From Fasciolopsis buskii (Eukaryota; Platyhelminthes; Trematoda; Plagiorchiida; Fasciolidae): 64,000 nucleotides of DNA. A model generated the notes under the pieces. The model did not search any database. It was not told where the DNA came from and saw only the letters and a list, made by a program, of their open reading frames with translations. The first letter of the stretch is position 1. The number at the start of each line of letters is the position of its first letter. The stretch spans positions 372,001 to 436,000 of the forward strand of contig LUCM01002408.1 in assembly GCA_008360955.1 (NCBI GenBank), written 5' to 3'. Below, in pieces: positions 1-11,574 of this stretch. A program made the position numbers and the translations under genes.

Positions 1-1240
1 GCCATTACATCACTATATATATATATATATATATATTTATATCTTGAAAAAATTTTCTCTATAGGAAGGATTGGATGAGTCAGACACAATACAAATATGG
101 GTGGGGAAGGGATTTGTGGTGTTGCATGCATAAGCTGACCACATGTGAACGTGTTGTGTAAATTGTTTTGTTGTCTTGGATTTGTATTGGGACGGAGGGT
201 GGGCCAGGGAAGTTGAAGCGCAACCACAAATTGTTTTTGAGAACAAAGTGGATGATTGTGAAGACGGATCGCGACAGCTCCCGCAGTGCTCAAGAGGCGA
301 CACTTTGCCAACCTAGACTGTTGACCTCTGACCTTATACAGGATCCGGAAAGCTTGCGTCACATTCACGGTGTGGTTAGTCTGTGCTAGATGTGAAACGA
401 CTGCGCTATCAAGTGATTTAATTGTTCCAGTGCCTAGCCATGCCGGGTGGTGCTCACGGATGCGTTCAGACAAGCGTCTGGTCGTGCGACCGATGTACAT
501 TGTCCCACAGGAACATGTGAATGAATAGATACAAAACGAGGCTGCAGAATCAGGGACTTAGTCTTTCAACCATAATGGCACTACGGGGCAGGGTTTGAAC
601 AGGATACGAAGCTTGGCTGCGTAGAATGTCTTATTGATAGCGCTAGTCAGTCTTCGTCGTGCTATCTCTGATAGCGTGTCACCTTTGAATGGCAGAGGTA
701 TGTATACTGGCTTTCTCTCCACCTGCGCCTTCCTAGGAACTTCCTGTTCTGCCTCCAACATCTTGTCGATTAATCTAATTGGGAAGCCATTTTCAGTGAA
801 TACTCTTCTGACTGTCTGCAGTTCAGCTTCAAGAGTATCTTCTGTGCATATTATTTTTGTCCTGGCAAGCAGACATCTAATTAAGTTTCTCTTCACATTA
901 AGAGGTACAAAGCTGTGGAAGTTAATGTATTGCCCATTCCTTGTAGATTTCTTGTGTACTGATCGGCGAATTGAGCCGTCTTCTCGACGACTTAGTCGTA
1001 CATCTAAGAAAGCTATTTCATTGTTCAGCTGCATCTCTGTTGTGAATTTCACATTTGCGTGAGCGGAGTTGAACATATTCAACAGTTGTTTAGTTTTCGT
1101 CGAGGGGTTGAGTACACAGAAGATGTCATCCACATAACGCTTGTATAGGTAGAGCGATTGTACTGACGACTCGAGTGGTCCACGTTCCAGCTTTGCCATG
1201 AAAATGTGAGCTAGTAGCGGACTTTGATTAGACAAAATAT
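1..1240 (-). mobile_element. Penelope-like retroelement, 5'-truncated RT plus GIY-YIG endonuclease (pseudogene)
   Basis: Read on the minus strand, 1235-558 encodes the C-terminal part of a reverse transcriptase. It contains the YVDD catalytic box (about 1136-1125) in the context YKRYVDDIF, then a region typical of Penelope-like elements (LNNEIAFLDV). After an in-frame TAA at 558-560 the same frame continues into a GIY-YIG-type endonuclease: a Cys-x-Cys-rich stretch, MYIGRTTRRLSERIREHH near 510-455, and a tail ending near VVALQLPWP at about 215-190. RT followed by C-terminal GIY-YIG is diagnostic of EN+ Penelope-like elements, which are known from Schistosoma (Cercyon). The RT N-terminal half (palm motifs before YVDD) is missing, so the copy is 5'-truncated near 1240. 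With the in-frame stop it cannot be active. The 3' end carries a (TA)n tract at 14-36 and runs off the window. Confidence 0.85.
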
Positions 1241-1347
1241 GACGATTTACGGGGCAGTTCCGATTTGGTCTGAAAGAAACCTTGAATTCGGTTTAGTTTG
1301 GCAGCTCAGACAGACTTACCGTAGCGAGAACATATAAGATGCACTAT

Positions 1348-1505
1348 CTAAAAGCGGAAACTCCTAGAAAATTCCCACTGAGCACATTGAGAAAACAAGT
1401 TGGCGAACAAGCTAGTTTTCAGTGATTCGTACTCATGCCATTGCATCACTAAATATCTTGACAAAAAACTCTCATTATAGGAAGGATTGGACCAGTCAGA
1501 TACAA
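1348..1505 (-). mobile_element. 3'-tail fragment of a second, tandem Penelope-like copy
   Basis: The stretch 1436-1505 on the plus strand repeats 1-85: gccattgcatcact, tatcttgacaaaaa, then the shared ataggaaggattgga and a diverged end. It lacks the long TA run. It therefore has the same orientation as the truncated element at 1-1240 and lies upstream of it. A partial upstream copy in tandem is what gives Penelope-like elements their pseudo-LTR appearance. Its right end abuts the inverted copy at about 1505. Confidence 0.6.
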
Positions 1506-2040
1506 ATATGACAAGCTTGTCTGAATGCATTCGTGAGCACCACCCGGCATGGCTAGGCACTGGAACAATTAAATCACTTGATAGCGCAGTCGTTTCACAT
1601 CTAGCACAGACTAACCACACCGTGAATGTGACGCAAGCTTTCCGGATCCTGTATAAGGTCAGAGGTCAACAGTCTAGGTTGGCAAAGTGTCGCCTCTTGA
1701 GCACTGCGGGAGCTGTCGCGATCCGTCTTCACAATCATCCACTTTGTTCTCAAAAACAATTTGTGGTTGCGCTTCAACTTCCCTGGCCCACCCTCCGTCC
1801 CAATACAAATCCAAGACAACAAAACAATTTACACAACACGTTCACATGTGGTCAGCTTATGCATGCAACACCACAAATCCCTTCCCCACCCATATTTGTA
1901 TTGTGTCTGACTCATCCAATCCTTCCTATAGAGAAAATTTTTTCAAGATATAAATATATATATATATATATATAGTGATGTAATGGCATAAGTGCGAATC
2001 ACTGAAAACGAGCTTGTTGGCCAACTTATGTTTTCTCAAA
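1506..2040 (+). mobile_element. Inverted copy of the Penelope-like element 3' end (pseudo-LTR arm)
   Basis: This block is the reverse complement of 1 to about 465. An 88-residue reading of 1687-1953 (+) is identical to that of 303-37 (-). It encodes the end of the GIY-YIG domain and the 3' untranslated part with a TA tract (1954-1974) that is about one TA unit shorter than its partner. Homology to the tail seen at 1380-1435 (gaatcactgaaaac, gccaactt, ttttctcaa) carries on to about 2040, so the element or its shared flank reaches there. Confidence 0.75.
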
Positions 2041-4456
2041 AACGGAAACCTTAAGAAGGTAATATTGACTAGCTTTTTTGAGACAGACGATAGAAGTCCA
2101 AGGTCTACTCTTCTCGCAAAAGAAATACTCACTACCCGTCTCTCATTTGACGACATCTGAAATGATCTATTCAGGAAACAAATTTCGAGGACAAGTCAGA
2201 CTGCACTCAATCTTGCATACGTAAGATTTTATTCATTCAGTCTGCCCGAATATTCAGTTCATCATAGAGGTGAAATACGCATGTCACGTACCGATAGTAC
2301 TAGCTGGTGGATACACAAACAGGTGCAAAAATATGGACCTTTGCGGCTCAGAAATGGGGACATAAATAATTTCTGGATCTATGTAAAAGAACAACCTATC
2401 AGCGCGAGATAGATATCCCGTGAACATTGCAAAATAATTCAAAACTAACCGCCCGTCTCCTGCAGGCATCAAATAAGAAAAGTTATTTTTTATGCTGACT
2501 TCGTCATCGGGACTGGTGGAAACAAGACAGCTAAGCCATAACCTTAGTTTAGCATGGCCACGGGAGATGTTGTATCCCAATGAACGAGAAACAGTCTAAT
2601 TGCCTTCAGGATAGCGCGATCTTGCTGACCTGTAGGCTAAAAATTGAAGAAATCAGAAACTTCAGTTTATCCACATGGTGCCTAATGCAATCACAACAAG
2701 CATGAAAAAACTGTCGTCATGCGGTGAGGCTGCAAATTCAACCCAACTTTCGGAGAAGATCAAAGAAAGCTGATTGGACTGTTTTTCTCCAGGGTAAATA
2801 TATATATATATATAGAGAGAGAGAGACAAAATAGTTCAGCTTGCTTACAAAAGTCAGGTCAAACTGTGCATAGCCAGCGTTCCTCGTACAGAACAACGCA
2901 ACACTTTTCTCTTAATTCTACCTTGGCAACAAGCATTTTAGTCAATCTCTTTTGGTTCACTCCTAATGCTAAACGGTGTCTGTAATTATATCATTTGATA
3001 TTCATTGTTCTTTCCAGTGTAAACGGTCACGGGGATTATAGGATGAGATGATGCGTAGAAGGTTGTACAAAACCTGTCTTAAACCTCTACTCAAACTAGG
3101 TGAATGTTCATTCCAAGCTGCCTAAGGCTTCCCCCATTCACTTCTTTTCACGTTCAGTCTGTTCATACACTGCCATGTTAAACTGACTGTTGTATTTACT
3201 CAGCCAACTGATTCATGATTGCGGTCGAGTTGGTATGATTAATTGCATAGTATGACATATCGTTGCTTGCGTAATCACAACTCCCTCAAATACCGACCGA
3301 ATGTGCAAAGAACAGTACGAATATAATTGATCGAGTATTCGAATCAAACGGATTAGATTTCTTGGTTAATTCAGAGTGAGCCAAATGAACAGAGGTGAAT
3401 AGAGCGGAGAGAAATGCGACACCGGTATGTTTCACTTATCAACTCGAACACGTGATTTGTGTTAGGCATGAATATCGGCACATCGATCTTATCTGCCTTG
3501 TCAGAGTCATTGACACGCAATCGAGTAAACCACTATTTGACCTTGCCGACTGGGGGGCTGTCAAATTCCGTCGTGGATACGGAACGCGTGAACTAACAAC
3601 CAAAAAGAGACTGTCCGAGACTGATGACATTTCATGGATTTGTCAATCGGAACAGCATGCAAAAGCCATGAAATTTTCTAGTTTTTTACTTTTCTGGTTT
3701 GAAAAATTTACAACATTCTTAAAGGGTGACTAAGACTTAGTCGAAAATGAAAAAGCCTATCGAACGCTCGTCGGGCAAAAACCGAAAATGCTGGTAAATA
3801 TTGACAAAAAACGAAAATAAATCCCAATTTCGTTTTAACTGACTGCCCTTCGGATTCCACTTTCAACGCACTGATCGCCGGTTCTCCGTTTGAAAGCGTA
3901 ATCCGAAGGGTAGTCAGTCAAACCAAAATATCCCCAATCTTACACACTACTCACAAGTAAGTTTGAGACACGTAAGTAGAAAGTCATTAATTTTCCTATG
4001 CGATAATTGTGAATGTTTTGCTGTCCTATACCTTTTCCCCTTTTATATTTCTGGTCCTTTTTCAAGTATTTCAGCTACAACCTACTACTCTTTAATCCCG
4101 CCCCATAGTCGTTTGTATTGGACACACTAAAAGAATGAAAATCGTTGCCTTTGGCTAAAGCTTGATAAAACAGCGGCGGTATTGGCTTTTTTCTCGCATG
4201 GTTTACATGAAGCGTTCTAGTACTTTAGCATGTGATAGTCTGATCACGTGAAAGTCTACCCTTCATTTTGGTGAAAATGACTTCACTTCGTTCCCTGGAG
4301 ACCAGCTATCCGTGGAATGGACAGACCATCGTTATGCAAGACTTAGAATCATATGCGCATAGTTGAGGAAGAAATGATCGAGTAGTAATTCCACGATCAT
4401 CTGTAAATCCCTTCGATTCCACAAGTTGCTCGGGATCAAATAGGACATGAACTCAC
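2041..4456. other. Non-coding stretch, no supported gene
   Basis: It holds a TA/GA simple repeat at about 2798-2826 and a foldback at 3839-3919. An open minus-strand frame at 2580-2284 has splice-like ends but no recognised relatives (see rejected items). If the TAL gene starting at 4573 is intact, its remaining exons would lie here or beyond the left edge. I searched this interval for an EF-hand or DLC exon on the minus strand and did not find one. Confidence 0.4.
3839..3919. repeat. Imperfect foldback (hairpin) of about 28 bp arms
   Basis: The left arm contains actgcccttcggatt and ctttcaa. The right arm contains ttgaaag and aatccgaagggtagtcagt, the reverse complement with a few mismatches. 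The loop is about 22 bases. No protein is encoded. It could be a solo inverted repeat of a MITE or a structured non-coding RNA; nothing in the sequence decides. Confidence 0.6.
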
Positions 4457-4573
4457 TCCGATCATATTGTGATCCAATTGATTTTCGGTCACATAATCCT
4501 GCAATTCTTCGAACGTGATATTCTCGCTATGATCTTTGTCGATCGCGAAGAACACTTCCACAAATGGTTCCAT
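4457..4573 (-). CDS. Tegument-allergen-like (TAL) EF-hand protein, first coding exon
   Basis: Exon of 117 nt starting at ATG 4573-4571 and ending at a GTGAGT donor (reverse complement of 4451-4456). It encodes 39 residues beginning MEPFVEVFFAIDKDHSENIT. The EF-hand loop runs from residue 12 to 23 as D12, D14, S16, N18, I19, E23. The usual loop glycine at position 6 is Glu17, but the other ligands are canonical. Start, length and phase-0 end match the exons at 14081-14197 and 60073-60189, which establishes homology. Proteins of this platyhelminth family bind Ca2+ through paired EF-hands and carry a C-terminal dynein-light-chain domain; they are typically found in the tegument. I could not find exons 2 and 3 downstream on this strand. 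They may lie left of the window, or this may be an orphan exon. Confidence 0.7.
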
Positions 4574-4663
4574 TTGGACCGAAAAAGTTAGTGACGAAAC
4601 AAAGAGCAAGAGAAATCGTTGGCCACCTTAATTACGAAAGAAATGAAATGAGTACTTTATCCA

Positions 4664-4671
4664 TTTTTATA
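4664..4671 (-). promoter_or_regulatory. TATA-like box upstream of the 4573 TAL start
   Basis: On the minus strand TATAAAAA lies 91-98 bp before the ATG. A comparable A/T box precedes the two sibling first exons, which supports a real transcription start here. Confidence 0.4.
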
Positions 4672-4679
4672 ATAGAATA

Positions 4680-6355
4680 GTAGTAGCAGTAGTACATCTA
4701 CACAGAACGGTTATTCATACACAAGACAGATGGGTTGCGTTGTACCTATGGAATTTTTGCTTGTTTGTATCAGTACACATTGATACGAAAGAAAGTATTG
4801 TGTGTTCTCTAGCTCTATGGTTCCTCCTGATGCGTGTGCGTACACTCGCACGCATAGACAATTGTACGTGTGTTCATAAGGCAGCCTAGGGGTGTCAAGG
4901 TTGATTTGTTTCGATAGACAAATTAATCAGCAAGGTATCAAAAATCAACTAAGGTTCTTATTATTCTGTGACGAAACCTCAAGTGCGTGCGCTTACATAT
5001 TTCTTTATGCACAGGAATGTACAAAGAAAGCACACAAGCATCAGTTGTACATTATCATTTGTACTACACTGTCACTTCCACACAAAACATGTGCGGCATG
5101 ACAAAATGTATCGACCGTGAAATGAAATCCTTTTCGGCCGTGGATATCGGTGTATTCTAGTATTAAACATCTAGCCGTAAACAGGAGGAGATTTTGAGAT
5201 AAAGGTACATTTTTTGTTCCTTGTAAAATTGGGGTTTCCTTGAACACAAGTAGAGCATATTCATATGCCCCGGAAGTACAACGAGATTTGGCCGTGGGTG
5301 AACCATTTGACCCGTTTGTCTGTTTCGTTGATACTTACTTTTGTGTTGCCAAAGATATTCTAGTACCTTATTATATTTTACCCGGGAAATACTTGTTGTA
5401 CACGCCCAATCATTCAACTAGTCAATTGGCCAATGTGTTCATTTGAACAATCATTCAATGGACGGCTATTTATTGACTATTGGTCATCACATTAGTTTGA
5501 CTGATTAAGCTTTGATACTAGGTGATACAAATGATCATGCGCTTTCCCTTTTTCTCTTGTCATTTGTAAATCGAGTTACCTCCATATTCCATCGGAACAG
5601 TACTGCTTTTACGTATTTTACGCAGGGGGACTAATATGAATACAATTTTTTTAATTATAGCACTGGCTTCCAGCAAGCCGTGTAAATCGCGGAGATCAAA
5701 AAGCATCAGTAATCAGTAATCTGGCTACAGGTATTGATTAGAATTAGCGGAAAGTGTGAAGGTCACAGAAAAACGTTTAATGGGATCAAGCAGAATCTTC
5801 TCTCCTATACAGTTACTTAAGTTCACGTTTGATCATTTGTGAACTGAACCCGACGATTTGTTGCGTGACGTTCCTCTTTTACCTTTGACCATCAGAATAC
5901 GAAACAGACCATCATTAGTGTCCAGAGTTAAACAAGAGTTCACTCTCTAAAATCTTCGACACTGTGGAAAAGCGACTCGAGTACACGAAGTAATTTTCTC
6001 TTTCTCACATGAGGTCACATAATGTACTGCACAAGTTAGGCTAATTTCAATAACCTTTTGGCAATGGAACTGTTTTTGTTTCTCGTTCGACTCGAAGAAA
6101 GTAATCATCATTCCAGGAAATTCATCTTCACAATTCAAACAACCAGTGCTCCCTTGACCTGTGATCACTCTCACTCAAACTTACGCGTGTGGCTCGGCAC
6201 GTTCTACGTTTACCAGATGTTTAGACAATTCCTAGCAACGACCTTAATGAACGATTGGAAAATATGACTTTCTTTTGTCTTAGTATCACAAAAAATTACA
6301 ATTGAACAAGGATTGGAAGCTTTGACTTTGTAAAGCCAATTTAATTTTACTTCTC
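4680..6355. other. Non-coding stretch, nothing recognised
   Basis: It contains only short open frames in competing directions (for example 5163-5446) without convincing splice context or protein similarity. Confidence 0.4.
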
Positions 6356-6650
6356 AGCAGTCTGTTTCGCGTATGTATGAATGAACAAAATTTCCCCGGA
6401 AGCACGCGACCGGTTTTGCGGTTATTGCCGTTTTTCAGGTATGCGTACCCGGCATTCTTCTGTCCAAACCATCGGAAAATTTTGTTCATCCATTTGTGTG
6501 CCAAATATGCTACTGAGAAGAATCATTTTCGGGCCATGTGTCCCCTTTCTCATGGTTACCTGGCCCACAAAATCCTCTGGAGAATCACTATGAGCTTGTC
6601 ATCTAATCACACTCCTAACGATTCAAATGAGAGTCTAGTGACAAACTAAT
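6356..6650 (+). repeat. Foldback MITE-like family, copy 1
   Basis: It shares the core aaaattttgttcatccattt, gctactgagaag, cgggcc.tgtgtcccctttct and the right end cgattcaaatgag, ctagtga with the copies at 10240 and 22057. Its left part (6356-6470) is itself the inverted counterpart of the core (ctgtttcgcgtatg, gaacaaaattt, ccggaag, accggtttt), so the copy is partly palindromic. The outer left terminal repeat seen in the 22057 copy is missing. No transposase is encoded. Confidence 0.6.
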
Positions 6651-6654
6651 TTTA

Positions 6655-9600
6655 GTTCAAATAAACGATGGATGTGCGTTACACCCACGACGTCTTTTCG
6701 TTTTGAGATCCCTCCAGAAAGAGAAAAGCCGACACTTGGTAACTGAATGCAACTAAAAGCATTACTCAGAACAGAAAAATGTCACCCCGGTCTCGATTCA
6801 TCTCAACCAAAAATCTGTCCCACATGTAGCGCAGATATTTGAACTCAACTGGTGGACAGCATTTATGAGGCCAAATTCATTAATTAATCCAAAGCATTTC
6901 TAGTCTGAGTGTGGGCAAAGCCTACATACTACTGAATTGTACAGTTTACGTGGTCACGTTTTCAATCTGATTACTTGGTGACTCATTCAGCTGCTCCGCA
7001 CGCCAACTGCACACTACTTCGTCCGAAATGATTCAGAAACAAATTAACACTTTGTTCGTAAACAATGTGGGTTTTATGAAAAACCAGTGCACGTCCATGA
7101 TTATTTTACCTTAGGGTACACCTATATCTGTTGATCTTTGATTAAAGTGCACGTGTCCCGATGGTAGTTTGTTCCATGTCTCCTCCCCCACACCATTAAG
7201 AGGACAACATTATTGTTCCTCATTACTTTGACGAATCTCTACAGTCCCCGGGAACTTGTACAGTCGGTCCTGAGCCGAGCTCTATTACTTGCTTGCTGTA
7301 CAGACTAAAGCAATCATCATGGTCGATTTATCCAAGATGAGGACTATGGCATTACAGTTTAACTCATTTCCAACAGGACTGACATTACAATCCAGTGTAT
7401 CAGTTTTGTGAAAAGCCGAAAAAGATGTAACTTTGGGAGGTAGCCATTGATGGTATCCGTAGCAGTTAGATAATTAGAAAAAATATGCTACACTTAATTT
7501 AAACAATTCGTTCCATTTGTCTACGGCATAAATAACGGATCAGCCAATTTTGGGGAACAGACAATAGATTTCGTTGTTTGCTTCGCTTTCGAAATTAATT
7601 CAGCAAATTTTTCCCCGGTCGGTTTTCCATACATCCGTCCCAATTGGTCCTATCTAGCAGTCTGTGTGCAAACTAAATAATCACATAACAAGAGTTTGAT
7701 GAATCACAGTTGATCCTATGAAAAATGATCAACAGAAAACTACTGAGCTCAACCGCCCAGTTTGCATGATGACTGTTGGCTTTTCTCGGTCCGTCATCGA
7801 TGGGACCAAAGTAAAATCGATAATCCAGTACATTTTTCGTCACAATGCAATGAGCTTTCAACTATTGTTCGACGATTTATCATGTAGATCCTCAAAGCGA
7901 CTAAACTATTATGTTACGGTCATGAAGAATGGATCTAATTCGAGCGATTATCCGGCGTTGCATAACATGCTGTTTTTCTTGATATAGCCGCGCTGTATCG
8001 GAGTTTTATTCATCTTTACCAACCCAGTAGTCCTAAAAGTTTCCACGTAACACCAGGATAACTTTTTTAGTGAATCCATGATAACTCGATGAAAATATAT
8101 CTTGTTCTGAGGTGCCGAAATGAGCATGATTAACCATTTAGAACTTCACGGTATACTGTGAACATAATCTTCCCAGTATTTGAGAATTAGAACAAATATA
8201 CTAGCTCAGTCAACAGAAAATAATGCCAAAATATAAGGCTAATTAATGCGCAAACTCCCGAGAAAAATCGGTGTCATTCGTACGTGACAACGATCATCGG
8301 GGAAGTAATTAATCACGTAACAATTCATTTTCGATATGCTACTTTGCCAAACTGTTCTTGATTGATACGAGAGCACACCAAACTATTGCTAGTTTCCACA
8401 ATTTCACTGATCACGTGAGAAGCATTTTGGCAAAGGCTGGTCTTTCTAAATTTTTGCCACGTGAAGGACAACTAGCCTTTCACCCGTCACATAGTTCAAA
8501 GTACACACAGGGACAGGCACACACACACACACACACACGCACAAGTGAACATCCATTGGTGTACGAACGTTCCGTCGGTTATTTGATTGTAAAACTTGCC
8601 TTGAGAAAGACTACCTACGATAGTCCGAACGCCGGAGAATTACATCTACCAACAACGCCGTATTATTAAAATCATGTTATTTAAAATATCACGAATTGTT
8701 TTAGATGCCTTTAGAACGGTTCAATTTAGACGTCCATTCCGAATGTTGCAAAACGCTTGTTTATATTTTTCGGTTATTTACGCTCACGATTGTACATTTC
8801 ATAGGGGTTAGGTCCGGTACAAATAAGACTGGGTTTTATACATCCTGCATAGATATCTTTCAAAACGTACTCCGCTAGTAAACGTCAGACGTGATCCCGT
8901 GACACTTCCTTGTGAACCAATTATAGATAATCCCCGTGAAAGTCAGAAATCGCTCACAGACTTAAATACTGAAAGCTGTTCGCTCTAATCTCACCGAGAA
9001 CATACTACTCACTGTGGGGTGTATCCCTACATATTTTTCGATTTTTGGCATACACCGGAGCCAGTGTCCTCTAGACGGATGCATAAGAGGATCCACTTTT
9101 GTTGTTGCTGTTGTTGTTGTTGTTGTTGTTGTTGTGGGCGTTTCAGCTTTTTATCATCCGGAGAATGTTTAATTCTCGAAGTTTCGATCCAATTTTCTCG
9201 ATTCCACTGATGAGTACCGCCACAAATTCATTTGTTTTGTCTGTCTAATTTAACCTCTTGTAACACGTTTATCTGATTGGTTCGTGGTCGAGTTCTTTGA
9301 ACATGAAACTCCTGTTTGGTTGTTATTCTGATCCGTTTGTATGCCTCCTGTTCAGTCTGAGCTGTGGCACGTAAGCTAGGATCATTATTCATTTGTCTTC
9401 AAAATGTTAGTACCACATGGTGTCTTGGATTCATTCGTGACTTTAATCGGATCTTCACTTTCCCGTGCTTGATTTGACAAGTTCAGACCGGCAGGTGCAT
9501 GCTTGATGATAGCTACTTTTCAGAACCAAAAACTTGAAACGGCACTACGAGCAAATCTGGTTGGTTTTTTTAGTCGGAATCGACTGTGGCAGAAACCGTG

Positions 9601-9885
9601 GGACACTTTTCGATACACAGAGATGGAGATCAAAGCTGAATTTTGTCGATAATCACTGAAGTTAACCGGTTTCAGAAATATGGAATTAAGTTTTGCAATG
9701 TTTATTTAGAGTTAATTTACTGATGGCATAAATTGAAATGACTTCACGTACCGTAATTAGACTATCAGTATCGTGGCCTTCCTGTTTCTGTCGCTAATAT
9801 TGTGTTTATCATTACAGGCACTGTTGATAAACAGTACTGGCAAATAAAATACTGTTCTTCCAAAAGCGAACATTGCCGTGACCGG
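6655..9885. other. Non-coding stretch, simple repeats only
   Basis: It contains a (CA)n run at about 8518-8538 and a TGT/TTG trinucleotide run at about 9097-9135. Predicted frames such as 7718-7987 and 8358-8669 have no family resemblance or splice support. Confidence 0.4.
9097..9135 (+). repeat. (TGT)n trinucleotide microsatellite
   Basis: About a dozen gtt/tgt units with one interrupting gct. In one frame it reads as a run of cysteines, an artefact of the repeat. Confidence 0.85.
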
Positions 9886-9887
9886 CT

Positions 9888-10076
9888 AAATCTTTTATCT
9901 TTTTTATCTTTTACTTTCATTATTAGTGATATAACAGTGCACATCACTTTCCAGGAAGGGGGCCGCGGCCAACTGAAGGCTGCCAAGTGGGGACGTTGAC
10001 CGGCTGTGGAAGGATTCTAACCTAAGGCCTTCGGGTCTAAACGCCGAGAACTTATCCGCTTGGCCACCGCCGGCCA
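9888..10076 (-). mobile_element. tRNA-derived SINE, family 1, copy 1
   Basis: On the minus strand it begins ggccggcggtggccaagcgg, where TGGCCAAGCGG is a perfect Pol III A box. It continues with the shared body (ccccacttggcagcc, ggccgcggcccccttcctg) and an A-rich tail (gaaagtaaaagataaaa). The B box region is decayed here (taggttagaatcc). Same family as 16427, 31524 and 46790. It is non-autonomous and should depend on a LINE for transposition. Confidence 0.75.
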
Positions 10077-10239
10077 ATTTATTTGCGCCTCGGAGGTTTG
10101 GTCTTCGAAGATAATCTCATCAGTACCATCTCAACTACAGTGAGACAGTATTTCTTCGGAGATGAGCGTCATGCGATAATACTTCTATCACTATCAGTAT
10201 TACTACTGATAACAATGGTAGATCTCAGTAGTATGTTGC

Positions 10240-10448
10240 ACACTAATGGATGAACAAAATTTCACTCGTCCTTATCTGAAACACATCACTGGGAAGAAAA
10301 AACAATACTTTCGGGCCTTGTGTCCCCTTTCTTACGGTTAGTCTTGCCTGACCGAAGAAAATCCTCCCATGAATCACCATGTGATTCTTAAGCGAACTCA
10401 TCATCCATTCAGGTTCTTAACGATTCAAATGAGATTCTAGTGAGAAAC
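10240..10448 (+). repeat. Foldback MITE-like family, copy 2 (left arm missing)
   Basis: It has the core (gatgaacaaaattt, tttcgggcc, tgtcccctttct, gaaaatcctcccatg) and the right arm (gaatcaccatgtgattctta, cgattcaaatgagattctag). Compared with the full copy at 22057 the left terminal inverted repeat is absent. Confidence 0.65.
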
Positions 10449-10449
10449 C

Positions 10450-11570
10450 AACGGTAGATGTTTGGTATCAGTAAAGTCTATTCGAATCCCCCCATCCTTG
10501 GTTTACTTCAACCTAGCTACTAGGAAAATTTTCATCAAACTTTATCCGATTCTCTCTATTAGTAAGCACAGATTCTAAAACGATGGATCACAACTTGAAC
10601 TTAGTTCGTTTTATTCATGTAATGTGTTTTACGCATAAGTGTAGTAGAAGGGACAACTATCTAGTCAGTCCACAAGCGTGACAGTTAATGACCACTTATT
10701 TGCACTGGACGGCAAAACTGGCCAAAATCGCAAAACATTCTACGTCCAACTAGTCGTAATGCTGTTTTCCAGTCCAGCCTGAAAAAACACTCACAGCTTG
10801 TCGTGTCCAGAGCACCTGAATCGAATATTTGCAAGGACAGGGGGGTGTCGATCTCCCACTGGAAATCAACGTTTATGTTGATAGATCAACTTTCGCTAAT
10901 CAGCTTTTTGATACTAACTTGGAAACTTGCAAACAGGGCTTCTTCCGTTTTCTTCTGGACGTACTGGTAGCCTAAAATACATGCTGCAACTTTTGATCAC
11001 GTGACTCGTTGATTTTGATACTTTGAATGACGATAGCGGCTAAGTGACATGCTGGATCAATATGGTAACGTGCGGATCTAAGGAAACACATAAATGTGTT
11101 TATTCATTAGCAAAAGTTGACCAAAAATAAGTGAACAAAAATCAATTTGGACAAGAAGTTTTACTACCAGTACTTTTTAACTATTTGTGAACTGGAAAAG
11201 AGTATCGGCCAGCCATTTGTGCACCCATAAATAATCTGTTCGGTCAATCACGTGAGCTAACTAGTCTATTCATTTGGCCCAAATTTCATGCACTTTAAGT
11301 AAGTTTCAGCCGCATTCATAGTGTAGAGGGATTAGAATAATATCCATGCATTTGTGACTAGTGAACTGAATTATTCTTTGTCAGCCCGCCTTGTAAATAC
11401 ATCCTGGATAAATAAATATTGGGACTTGGAACTATAACGACCGATCTTGGACTGTTGTACCGATGACTGAACCGCTTCTGGTGGACTCATCATCGTTCAG
11501 CGTTAAACAGCAAGTCAAGCCTCACTGACCGCTGCCTTTACCCAGAGTTACACGTTTATATAAAAAGAGT
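10450..11570. other. Non-coding stretch, nothing recognised
   Basis: There is no open frame of note. Two TCACGTGA palindromes (10997-11004, 11248-11255) fall here. Confidence 0.4.
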
Positions 11571-11574
11571 GAAT

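Noticed and set aside
1487..1975. A 162-codon plus-strand frame that could be taken for a gene.
   Set aside because: It is the C-terminal endonuclease part and 3' end of the inverted Penelope-like copy, lacking the GIY-YIG catalytic start.
2284..2580. Minus-strand open frame with an AG acceptor (2462) and a GTACGT donor, reading LSRADRLFFYIDPEIIYVPI.
   Set aside because: The peptide looks protein-like, but there is no recognised family and no partner exon, and frames of this length are common in the window. Left uncalled.
9019..9210. Frame with a run of cysteines.
   Set aside because: Produced by the TGT microsatellite.
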